Source of the DNA: Caenorhabditis remanei | Lineage: Eukaryota > Nematoda > Chromadorea > Rhabditida > Rhabditidae | Length of the DNA: 64,000 nt | Assembly: GCF_010183535.1 (NCBI RefSeq) | Contig: NC_071333.1 | Span: 8,616,587 to 8,680,586, forward strand | Direction: 5' to 3' | Part shown: piece by piece, positions 11,824 to 21,870 of the stretch | How positions within the stretch are numbered: position 1 is the first letter of the stretch | Layout: every line of letters begins with the position of its first letter | Made by a program: the position numbers and the translations under genes | The notes under the pieces: model-generated | Seen by the model: only the letters and a program-made list of their open reading frames with translations | Told to the model about the DNA's origin: nothing | Database searches by the model: none

Positions 11824-12988
11824 ACCAAAAGCACAATTTTCTCTTTTATGTTTATTGTCATTCAGTAATCGGTTTTCAATGTAATATTTGTTAATTAATT
11901 CATTTCTTTTTCCATTTGATTCGTGTTTTCTGGGTAAATTTGAATGTATCTGCATACTGCAAACAAATCTCAATCCATATTTACATTAGAACTCTCATTT
12001 TTGAGAAATTTCTCTAAAAATAAAAGGTTTCCCTCCGGTTATAAACAACACATCCAAGCTAAAACTTCTCCATTTGTTTACTTCAAAATTTGAACCAAGA
12101 AATTTTGTCTCTTTAGGTTATCTGCTCACGTTTTTCACCTCATCAGATGACTTCAATTCATAGACATGTCCTTTGTGATAAAATCAGCAAGCACGCTTTG
12201 ATAAAGTTTATGCATTTTGTCTAAACTTTTTGACACGAAAAAGTATCAATTATTACTTGGATAAACTAAGCAAATGAAATTCTATACCCCTCTTCATAGG
12301 TTTATAGATTATGCTGTAGGCATATGTTCAATTGTAGGCATGTGTTCAATTGTAGGCATATGTTCACGTGAATTTTTCCCCCAATGTTTTCTTTTTCATT
12401 TTCGTATTCCTTGAGACAATCAAGCTTTTTTTCTCAATTTTGAATCTATCACACTCAATGTATAATTGTAGGTCTGGAATATAATTCTTGAAGACAGATG
12501 TATTTCTTCATTTCTCTTACTCCCTTTCACCTCTTCTCTTTTCATTTTCCACATCAGAAAGCAGGAGTTTTTCTTTTGGCATATCAGATTTTTTCGACAC
12601 CCCAGTAGTAATAAAATTGTATATCTATACATTAGGGTTTTATTTCTAACAATTCGATTGTGAATAAAAAAAAATGTTTATAGGGTTCACGAAACAAAAC
12701 ACTAGTCAAATTTAGTATCACAAAAAAATCGGAAACACCACTGCTTGTTAGGATGATTCATTCGTTAAGAGGACAAAACTTCAGTTTTCTCTTCTTATGA
12801 GTTCTTTCTTTTTTCAAATTGTAGCTTTTCATACAAAAAGAAATTTTTAATTGTGATGGTTTTTTTTTGAAATTTTCTTTTTCTCCCTGATTAGTCAGAA
12901 AGATACACGTGATTATTCATTTTGAGTTAGCTAATTCGAATTTCGTCTTTTTTCTCAATTATCTTTTTTTATTCATTTTTCCTTCAGA
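11824..12988. other. Intergenic region between cluster members E and F
   Basis: Contains the 3' UTR of gene E and about 1 kb of AT-rich sequence. The only notable structure is the three-copy 18-bp repeat at 12315-12366. Small minus-strand frames around 12420-12632 have no support. Confidence 0.5.
12315..12366. repeat. Short tandem repeat, about three copies of an 18-bp unit
   Basis: TGTAGGCATATGTTCAAT occurs at 12315-12332, again with one change at 12333-12350, and partially at 12351-12366. It is a local slippage-type repeat with no evident function. Confidence 0.8.
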
Positions 12989-13478
12989 ATGCCGGTTGTG
13001 TCGGACGATTTGACTGGATCCCTCAATTTGATTACTCATGGAGACGACTTGGTCAGATATGACAGACTTGTTGTTCGCTATCGCGAACTCATTCGCGGAC
13101 TCTGCGCCGTGGTAAGTATTACACAATCGCTTGAATAATTCAAAAAAAACTTTTACAGATTGAGATGGAGTGTTTGTCGGATTACGACTATATCATTGAA
13201 ATTTATGACAGCGCAGTCAACTTGGGACAACGCGTCATCAACACCGAGTTTCCTTTGGCCACCACCAGCGAGGATTTTGCGGTAAGTCCATTCTGAGAAA
13301 TGTGAAGTCATCAATGAAAAACAGTGAAACTTATCCAGAGCAAAACAACCAAACTTCGCTTTAAAATCATTATTCTCAGGCAATAATCATTAAAATGGCG
13401 GAAGCAGTGAACCGACTCGAGGCAGTGGAGAGGGTTCTACAAATGTGTTTCTCTAACAACTTCATACAACTCCGCTGA
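12989..13478 (+). CDS. Small helical protein, cluster member F (114 aa), function unknown
   Basis: Three exons join in phase 0: 12989-13111, 13159-13281 and 13380-13478. CCTTCAG ends one base before the ATG, a good trans-splice site. Exon 1 seems to be the fusion of the first two exons of C-E: its end (YDRLVVRYRELIRGL) can be laid on the exon 2 of E (..KNEYFNLIARV). The middle exon is acidic and helical (SDYDYIIEIYDSAVNLGQRV). The last exon (AIIIKMAEAVNRLEAVERVL) carries the family pattern. The protein is acidic, with no signal peptide and no recognised domain. It ends the tandem run; the next gene is on the other strand. Confidence 0.77.
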
Positions 13479-13639
13479 ACCGATAGTGAATCTTCTCATT
13501 ATATTGTTAACTCGCTTTTTTTTTCTGTTTCAACTATCAATCTTGAAATATTTCAAATATGATATTTTTGAACGAATTTATTATTTTAATAATCTCATAA
13601 TATTTTGTTAAAACCATTTTTGTGTCAAATAAACATAGT

Positions 13640-14147
13640 TTAGTATCGTTCACGTGGTCTTTTGTTGGTGGTCCGAACAGGCATCTCGATATGATGGACT
13701 CTGGCCCCTCTTCCCATTTGGAAATTTATCTGAAATAAGACACGTGACTTCATAATTAATTGATATTATACCTCATGATCTTCATAATTATCTCTATGGA
13801 GTTGGTAAGCTCTTCTGATTGCGCGGATCAAGTAACAGGCAACAAGACTGGAGCATGCAAGAACAGTGATAGCAAAGGCGGCAATTATAATCCACCTGTA
13901 ATTAATTCAATTATTTGAAATAGCGAAAAAAAAAGAGAATTACATTACTGTTCTGGGGTCCATTGGAGCACAAATATATTTTTGCCCCAATTTGTTGCAG
14001 TTGTCGATGAAAATGCATTCAGACTTGTCACAATGACTGCGACCTAAAGTTCTAAACTTTTCTCAGGTATAAAAACGAGAAGACACTTACAAGTATCAAT
14101 AGTATCGTGACAGACAAGCTGATCAGAGTAGACTGCGTTTCCCATTT
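13640..14147 (-). CDS. Small two-span membrane protein, 5' end unresolved
   Basis: Four minus-strand exons join in frame: 14147-14091, 14043-13949, 13895-13772 and 13729-13640. They encode KWETQSTLISLSVTILLILVA.. (span 1), an extracellular or lumenal loop with Asn, Ser and Thr, then WIIIAAFAITVLACSSLVACY (span 2), a basic and acidic cytoplasmic stretch (IRAIRRAYQLHRDNYEDHE) and a tail ending NKRPRERY. No Met lies in this frame in the first exon. The initiating exon must therefore be upstream, perhaps around 14300-14350 where MTTTTPSIRG occurs, but no in-phase donor is visible there. An alternative reading from the ATG at 14145 is Cys-rich but breaks frame at the next junction. Family unknown. 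Confidence 0.6.
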
Positions 14148-15032
14148 CTGAAAAAGAGAAGAATAACAAAAATCAATAACAAGAAAAACTGAACTGATGA
14201 TCAGAATAAAAGTGAAAGGGACAACGCCCAAGATGTTATTTGAGAGGAAGAAAGAAATGAAAAGAGAGAGAAACACTGTTCAGGAGAGGAGGATGGGTTG
14301 ACCCCGAATAGAAGGAGTAGTGGTGGTCATTCAGACAGAAAGATGATCAATCCAAAGCATTGTCGCATCAACTGAAGAACTGGATAGTCAGAAACAGGCA
14401 ACTTCTTCAAATTCTAGAGACTGTCTTGGAAAGAAGCACATCTGTAACCTCAAATGTATATGAACGATCCCTTTCACCGTGGAGTATCTGCCAATTCATA
14501 TTTCGACTGGAAAAAGAAAAAACTACGAAAACAAAGTGAATTGGAAATCTTGAGTTGTTTTCAAGAACGGTTGTAATACGGGGTACTGTATATTGCATAT
14601 CCCATTGTCCCCGCACACAAACTATAATTGAAAATACTGTCTGGGGCAGATGAGGAATTATGACTTTCTATTATTCATCATTCGTTTCTGTTTTCACTTT
14701 GACTGCACAGAAATTTTTTTGGCAGAATCTTATTTTTAATTCAAAATCTTTTAAACTATTATAGGTTTCCAGTCCCGGTTTTCTTTAGAAACAGTGTTAG
14801 TTTTCTCATCCTCACATTCATTTTCGTATTAATGGCAGCTGCTCTACCACAAAAAAACGAATTGAGCTCAACATTTTCAATGATGGCCTTGATCAACTGT
14901 CACCAAAAAAGTTTCCAGGTGGATCACAGATGTTCTGAACAAAAAAGGAGACGCAGCTGTGAACTTTAGCCCTTCCCACTTCATTCGAGCACAGACAGTA
15001 CCACCTCATTTCGATTTTTGTGACCAAGCACG
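14148..15032. other. Intergenic region, probably containing the missing first exon of the minus-strand membrane gene
   Basis: Divergent region between a minus-strand and a plus-strand gene. The minus-strand frame stays open through 14276 but needs an upstream start. No other feature is recognised. Confidence 0.45.
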
Positions 15033-15716
15033 ATGGCCGGAAACTATCTAGTCACTCCACACTCTAAGGATCCAATTCATCAAATGGAAGCCCAAGAGGA
15101 AGTCAGAATTGAAATCTATCCATCGATTGGAACCGTCGAGCACGTTAGCTTTTACACGTTAGTTCCTTTCAACCGTAGACATATTTCAAATTTCAAACTA
15201 GTAAGAAGTAATTCATGTTTGCTTAAAAAAGAAAACGTTATGATTTCTATACATTTCAGAAGGTTAAGGGGCAGAGATTAAAACTAAATACTATAAAAAT
15301 TCTGAACTCAAATATAAGTCAGGTAATCTTAGTATCTTTGAAATCTGTAAAAAAGTTAGATTAAATACTAAGTATATTGAACGCGAGTTTTTAATGAGAT
15401 TTTCATCAGCTGTTCCTAAAATTTTTTAAGCCTCTAACGCGTGAAACCTGGAATTAAGAGCTTTCTGAAAAATCATCAGGCTTGAGAAGAATGACTTCAA
15501 CGAAGAAATATCTAGAATAGTTACTCAGTCTTGATCCCCACAGCTAATACTAACACTAATTATTCATTTTTCAGTCGCTTCAAGAAATTCATCGTCAACA
15601 CCGTGGCCAACATGATTTGTGGAGTCGCCAACCACCCATACAACTTCTTCGTGAAAAACGCTGCACCAGAGAACATGCAGACTGTCCAGATCACCCTCGA
15701 CTTCCCACCAGTTTAA
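15033..15716 (+). CDS. Small uncharacterised protein (88 aa)
   Basis: Two exons: 15033-15157 and 15575-15716, joined in phase 2 (AC|T). Exon 1 gives MAGNYLVTPHSKDP..EEVRIEIYPSIGTVEHVSFY. Exon 2 gives RFKKFIVNTVANMICGVANHPYNFF..TVQITLDFPPV. No signal peptide is seen; the middle of exon 2 is moderately hydrophobic and could be an amphipathic helix. Codon use (many AAC, TTC, GTC and ACC codons in exon 2) is like that of well-expressed worm genes. I do not recognise a family. AATAAA follows near 15778, consistent with a real 3' end. Confidence 0.7.
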
Positions 15717-16064
15717 ATATCCGCTCTGTCGAAAACATTTCAACTCTTGGAAAGCTATTTTTCGGAGCCTCTATCCGAATAAACCTTGTTGAGCTTTTTT
15801 TTGTGTTTGGTCTGATTTCATAACTTTTCAGCAGAAACAAGTTTCAATTTGTTCAATAGTTCGAAGAGGCGGGAGTGTTTCCAATTCTTTGAAATTCGAT
15901 AAACAAAGTTTTAATATGCAGGTGCAGCCAAGTTTTCCGCGCGCATACACACATATAATCATTAGAGCGCCAGCTGTATCCAAGCAACGGCATAATCATG
16001 AACGCGCTACTTGACTTCTCTTGTTGAGGAGACTCATTCGTGTTCCAGTTTTCGGCAAAAAGTG
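15717..16064. other. Spacer between two plus-strand genes
   Basis: 348 bases holding the 3' UTR of the 88-residue gene and the promoter of the next. ACACACATATAATC near 15948-15961 and a short blocked ATG at 15998 are seen; nothing further is recognised. Confidence 0.4.
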
Positions 16065-17421
16065 ATGGATTGTGAAGAGACTAATACTTGTTATGGCGTC
16101 AAGAATCATACTGTTCTAGCTATAATACATGAAGCCCTTCAACCTGGTAAGTTACAGAAAATTAGTTTCTTTTTTGGTAGATATCAACCTTGTTTCTAGG
16201 AACTCCGTTTTCCTCATTTCTTCTTGCTGTGGAAATATTCATCTGCATTGTATTCTTCATCTCCATTCCATACACCAGAAAAGATTCAATATTTTGTTTT
16301 CTTGCAATTGTGTTTGCACCTTATCTCGTGAAGACATGTGTTGAGGCGGCATTTTTTGTGTCAATATACTTTTATACTGCTTCTTACACTTTTTGGAGTT
16401 GGGTACATGATTCGGTGGTGTCGTTTTGCTATTCGAGTTTTCTTTTCAATTACCAATATGGGTTAGTTTTGTATTCCTGGCAGACCGTATACACTGCTAT
16501 CAAAAAAAAGCCGGTTTCAAAATCCTCAACCAGGTGGCCATATATTGTTATCTTCTTTATTACACTGGTCCAATCTGCCATTTTCTGGCAGATTTTAACA
16601 ATCGGTCTGACTTCGGCCCTGCTTATTTTGTTTCTCGCACCATTCACCATTCTGCTGGTAAACTTACAACATGTTATAAGGAAGGAATTCAAACTATTTC
16701 AGACGTTCTATTGTTTGCTGTTCCGGAAAACAGATAAATTATCAGAGTATCAAGTCGTTCGTGATGTGAAATCAAGACTGATTTGGAATTTGCCCTGTCT
16801 ACTCATTTCGATGGCGGACATAGCTGCAGAATTGTACTTGAGTGAGTTCTAAAAAGTTATTTGAGTTCATTCTCCCATGGGTGTGTCAGATTTTCGACCA
16901 AATGCGTACAAAACAACAGCAGTGCAGAACAAAGGCTACATTTTTCCGATTGTGTTCCCAGATATGGTTTTGATTACAATGTTTATCACTCTTCCGGGTC
17001 TCAGGTAGAATACCTTATTCAAATGTGACAAAAACTAGTGTTAATTTCCAGACGCGCCATTTTTCCATGCTGTTTTACTAACAGCACTGATAACAACAGC
17101 GACAGAATGTTTCTTATAACCCGCTCCGATTCTTCCAACGGATCTTCTGCGGCATCTGAACGATCCAGCATTAGTACTGTCACAAATCAACCAATCGTGA
17201 CTTACCCCAACAACAGTGTTGTTCCATATAACTATGGGAACCCTCAATACCCCTACTATCCTATGCCAAATATGCACCCGCAAGGATATGGACCAGGTTG
17301 TACTCCCGAATACCCACCTGGTTACTCACAAGGCCAACCGATCTTCTTCCCTATTCCCATAACTTTCTACAACCCATCTCATGTGCCAACACGTTCGAAT
17401 GATTTGCCAGCAGTTCAGTGA
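16065..17421 (+). CDS. Multi-pass membrane protein with Pro/Tyr/Ser-rich tail (402 aa), possibly receptor-like
   Basis: Four exons join in frame: 16065-16146, 16200-16841, 16890-17004 and 17052-17421. About six or seven hydrophobic segments follow a short Cys-containing N-terminus, for example FLLAVEIFICIVFFISI, FCFLAIVFAPYLV, WPYIVIFFITLVQSAIFW, SALLILFLAPFTILLV, LPCLLISMADIAAEL and IVFPDMVLITMFITL. Basic loops (KKKPVSKSSTR, RKEFKLFQ) sit between them. The last 100 residues are low-complexity, first Ser/Thr-rich (DSSNGSSAASERSS) then Pro/Tyr/Gly-rich (YGNPQYPYYPMP, QGYGPGCTPEYPPGY). The topology would suit a nematode seven-span receptor, but no family motif is recognised. It ends 100 bp from the convergent haly-1. 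Confidence 0.72.
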
Positions 17422-17520
17422 AATTTTTATTGTGATTAGGTAGATTCGTTTGAAGGAATAAAATGAAACATTGTTATGAATAAAATGCATTGGAAGGAAG
17501 TTAATACATCAGTTGTTAAA

Positions 17521-20179
17521 TTATTCAGAATGGCTGTCTTCGTCATCAGAAATTGGGATAATAGAACGATCCTGGACAATTCCAGTTGGAGTCTTGGTAA
17601 ATTGGCGGAGTGCATCTGGGTCAAGCTCTTCCATAGCCTCCAGTGTCTCCAGATGAGGCAAGACAGTCTCCCAGATACGGTTCTCACGAATCATCTCAAT
17701 AACAGCATCGATTTCTGGTTTCATGTAGCGATCTTCGTTGAGTGGTCTGAAATATGCAACAGTTAGAGAGTATAACATTCTGCTTCAACATACGGTGCCA
17801 CAGAACGAACAAGAGTGTAGACTTTGTGAAGTGGAGCAGTGGACATGAGTGGCTTAAGGAACTCAATTCCTTGGCAAGCTGCCAATAGTTCCATGGCAAG
17901 AACAGCTTCAACATGTTCAACTACAGTTAGCGCTTTGCGTGCTGCGAACCCTCCCATGCTGACGTGATCCTCCTGAAATTAACTCAATTTTGTTATATTT
18001 CTAATTGAATAGTTGTTTCACCTGGTTGCAGCTGGTCGGAATGCTGTCGACCGAAGATGGATGGCATAGAACTTTATTTTCGGACACTGAAAAATTGATT
18101 CTTTGGCTTTTCACAAATTCACTGATTTTATGTTTACCCAAACTGGCGGCACACAATTGAACAGTCATGAAACCAGAGTTAAGACCGCCGTCAGGGGTTA
18201 AGAATGTTGGAAGACCGCTGAGCTCCTTGTTAACAAGTCTTTCCAAACGACGTTCACTCATTTGAGCCAACTCAGCAACTGCGATAGCCAAGTAGTCAAG
18301 TGCTTTGGCTGGGTACTCTCCATGGAAGTTTCCACCACTAATAATTTCCTCTCGGTCAGCAAAAACCAGTGGGTTATCAGTGGCAGAGTTCATTTCAGTG
18401 GTGATTATTTCGCGAACAAACTCAATTGTGTCATGTACAACTCCATGCACTTGTGGCACACAGCGGAGAGTATATGCATCTTGAACCTTTCTACAATTGC
18501 GATGAGATTCTGAAAAATGATAAGAGATTCAGACAACGAGTAGAATTTTATCAATTACCGGCAATTTGAGATGGGTTTGCTTCGGAGTGAAGAAGAGCAC
18601 GGAGACGGAGAGCAGATAAATTTTGACCACGATGAGGGCGGATTCTATGAATATCTGGGTCATAAGCTCTGGTGGTTCCTTTCAAAACGTCCAATGACAA
18701 AGCAGCAATCACATCTGCCTGTCGAGCAATGTTATTGGCTCTTTCCAGTGCTATAAAGAACTCTTATCACTGAAATCAATACACTTCCAACATACTATAA
18801 GCTCCAAGAGCTGTGACCATTTGGGTTCCATTGATCAATGCCAACCCTTCCTTTGGACCTAACTCTAAAGGCTCCAGATTGTTTTTCTTAAGAACTACAT
18901 CAGCTGGTTGCCATCCAGTAGTTGGACTCCACATCTTTCCTTCTCCAAGAAGACCAAGAGCCAAATGAGCCAATGGACACAAATCTCCAGAACATCCAAC
19001 GGTTCCTTGTTGTGGAACATAAGAAACACAGAACGCTGAGATCGGAACTTCTATTAAATATCTCAAAAACTCAAAAAAAAACAAACCATTAAACGCAGCA
19101 ATCATCTTTTTAATGTTAGGGACTGAAATTCCACTGTGACCTTTGGCGAGAATATTGATTCGAAGAGCTAGAAGCATACGAGCTCTGTTTGGAGCAAGTG
19201 GCTCTCCATATCCAGTTGCATGAGAGCGAATCAAGTTGAGCTGGAGTTTTTTGAGCTTCTCTGGCGGGATGGTGACATTGGAAAATGTTCCGAAACCAGT
19301 GGTTACACCATAAACAGCTAAAAATTGAACATTGACTCTAGAATGAAATGTTGCTTATGAACCTCGATGTTCCGAAGCAATTTTTTCAAGAAACGTTCTT
19401 GCTTTTCTGATACGATCCTCTGCTTCCATTGATAGTTGGATAGCACACTCTCCTTTCTCGCATCTAACAAGATCTGCCGGTAGAAGACTGTTTCCGTCAA
19501 GAATGATCAGTCTAGTTGGTGGGGCCAGAACCATAGGAGCCAAAGAGTCAGCAAAAGAGACTCTGAAATATATTGGATTTGGATATGAACACTAGCGATG
19601 TCTCACTTTCTTCTCCGGTGGTCAATTTTCTCAAGCTCAGCTCTGGCATTGTCGATTTCCTCTTGTTTCTTGGCTTCTTTGGCATCTTCGGTCTCTTCGA
19701 TAGTGGCGGCTAGAAACATTGAGGTAAAACTTATGAATCTAATGAAAAAGATGTAATTCTTACCAACAATAATGAAATCACTATCCTTTAAAACATCAGA
19801 AACCAAGTCTTCTGGATCAAGAAGTGAGTTTCCAATGGTTCGGCGGACTTCGAAGTAATTATCAGCTAGTGGAAGCTTTGGACGAAGGCGACGAAGTTTT
19901 TCGACAGATTTCAGAGCCACCTGAAACCAGCAATTATACATTATTCAGATCAGAAAAGGATAGAAAACGATGGCAACTTACAGTGTGGACAGTATCTTCG
20001 GGTTTGCATGGAACAACCACACATTCAGTACCAATTTGAACTTGGAGACGCATCTTTTCGCTGCCAGTCGTCGACGACTGTTCAATCAAGAATGAGGTAA
20101 GAAGAGGCGGGAACTGTTTAGTCACGTCTTCACAGTCCTCTTCGGGCTGCACCTTTTTACGGCTGTCGACGGTCATCAA
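17521..20179 (-). CDS. haly-1: Histidine ammonia-lyase (histidase)
   Basis: Eleven exons (20179-19982, 19920-19764, 19709-19607, 19562-19363, 19317-19087, 19050-18796, 18750-18559, 18509-18138, 18086-18022, 17972-17794, 17746-17521) join in frame to about 725 residues. The enzyme removes ammonia from L-histidine to give urocanate, the first step of histidine breakdown in the cytosol. Family hallmarks are VYGVTTGFG (catalytic Tyr), the MIO prosthetic-group site [68 protein letters not shown] and EDHVSMGG. The cofactor triad is Cys-Ser-Gly rather than the common Ala-Ser-Gly; only Ser and Gly side positions are strict, so activity is expected. An N-terminal extension and a Lys/Glu-rich segment ([12 protein letters not shown]) precede the catalytic core. 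In C. elegans this gene is F47B10.2 (recalled). Confidence 0.95.
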
Positions 20180-21870
20180 AACTGAATAGTCAGTGTTTAG
20201 AAGAGGTCGACTACGTTGTTATCACATGGCTCTATAGATGAGATCCAGCAATAAAATAAAACGAGAAATTGGTTGTAACACTGGGATGACGGAGAGAATC
20301 GAAACAAGGACAGACAAACTATGCCTTTCAGTGACAGTAATTAAAGCGAGTTTCTCAATTTGTTTCTTTCTCCTCGTGGATCGGTTTGGACGTTTGATTT
20401 CTTTCATGCTGCGCAATTTCATTGAAAAGATCAAAAGGAACACGTCGAAATAAAAAAAAACAAAAAAGAAGAACATATCGATGAACTGCCTTTCTCTACG
20501 CTCACAGACCAGAAAATGATGTCTTTTCAGGTCCTGAAAAGAAAGTATTATTCAGTATCAGTGATTTTTTTCCACTTTTGACATTTGCGATAATGATGAT
20601 AACAGGCTCAAGTGACACTCGTTGGTACGAAGTGGGTTGCCGGAATGTGCGGCATAAAAAACTATACAGATAATTTAATCACGAGTAGGTGGAAGTTTTT
20701 CGAGCGAGTTATAGGAATGAAAGTATGATTTTGAAGTTTTGCATCTTCTGTGATAAGTTTGTCGGAAAACATTAATTTGTGCAAGTATCCCATGGTATAT
20801 GGGATGTTCAGTTCGATAAAAGCTAGAAGATCGTAGGTGGATGCTTCAACCATTCGAATTGTTTTTCAATCCCTTGAAACAACCAGTAAATCTTTGTGGC
20901 TTTAACTAAGAATCAAAAAAGGTTTGGATTCGTTATTATGCTATAATAGATTTTCCCAACGTTCATAATATAAATCATCGTATTTCATGTCATCCGGGTG
21001 ACATTGGCAAAATAAATTTTTCAGATATGTTTTGTTCCGAATTACAAGTTTCAGAAACAGTCAGTTTTTGATATAAACTTTACGTCATTGAACTCTGTAT
21101 CCCACTAACCAGTAATGTCTTTTTATCAATTCAAGCATAACTTCCTCTATGTCAAGACCATCCGATAAGACTACAATGCGCGTTCCCGTCTAGACTTCTT
21201 CCATGTCTTAACCTTCTGTTATTATGTTTTCTTGATATTTCCTCACATCTTCTCGGCACTTTACTGCTCATTAATTAGGCCGGTAAAGGGATGAAACATC
21301 AAACGAGGGTGCGACATTGATCCGAATTGCGCACTTAAAACTTTTATGATACCTCAACTCAGCAACCAGTCGACCGGATTCGTCTTTCTCATCATCTTAA
21401 TTTTATTACCACGTGGGGAGAAAGAAGGGATGATTTCATCATATCACTTGACTCGAACAGTCATCGGTTTTGTTTCCTTCAGTTGACTGGTTTCACGAAC
21501 TGAACAATAAGGTAATTTCAATTGTTTTTTCTTGACAAAAAATAAAGAGGACTGAAGTCAGGCTAGGCTACAGTAAACCAAAAAGCGGAGAGGGTTCGAA
21601 AAACAATAAAATAAAAAAGAATAACGTACTCGTTACCAAAGTTAAATCTACTTGCAAACACTTATAGGGGAAGAGAGCAAAGAAAAACAAAGTAGCATTG
21701 CAATGACTAGGAATAGATCTAAGACGATCTAGATATTCCAGTGACATTTGTATGGGATTTGGCTAGGGAAAGAATTCAGTTACATTAGAATAAGAGACAA
21801 AGAAAATAGAACTTTGAACCGGAGAAGGCTAAAAGTGGATGAAAAAGATAAGAGGTCCAGATGATGGAGT
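20180..21870. other. Intergenic region between haly-1 promoter and suca-1 3' end
   Basis: No supported gene. The part nearest 20180 should hold the haly-1 promoter and leader; short frames around 20222-20476 overlap on both strands and look like chance. The part nearest 21871 should be the suca-1 3' UTR. No repeat is recognised. Confidence 0.5.

Noticed and set aside
4431..13478. Operon organisation of the six small genes
   Set aside because: Intergenic gaps of 330 bp to 1.2 kb are larger than usual for C. elegans operons and several genes have their own leader-acceptor sites; tandem duplication is the better reading.
15033..15716. Hikeshi-like identity for the 88-residue protein
   Set aside because: A short stretch (IEIYPSIGTVEHVSFYTLVPF) vaguely resembles the Hikeshi N-terminus only if intron bases are read through; the spliced protein lacks the conserved FWK end.
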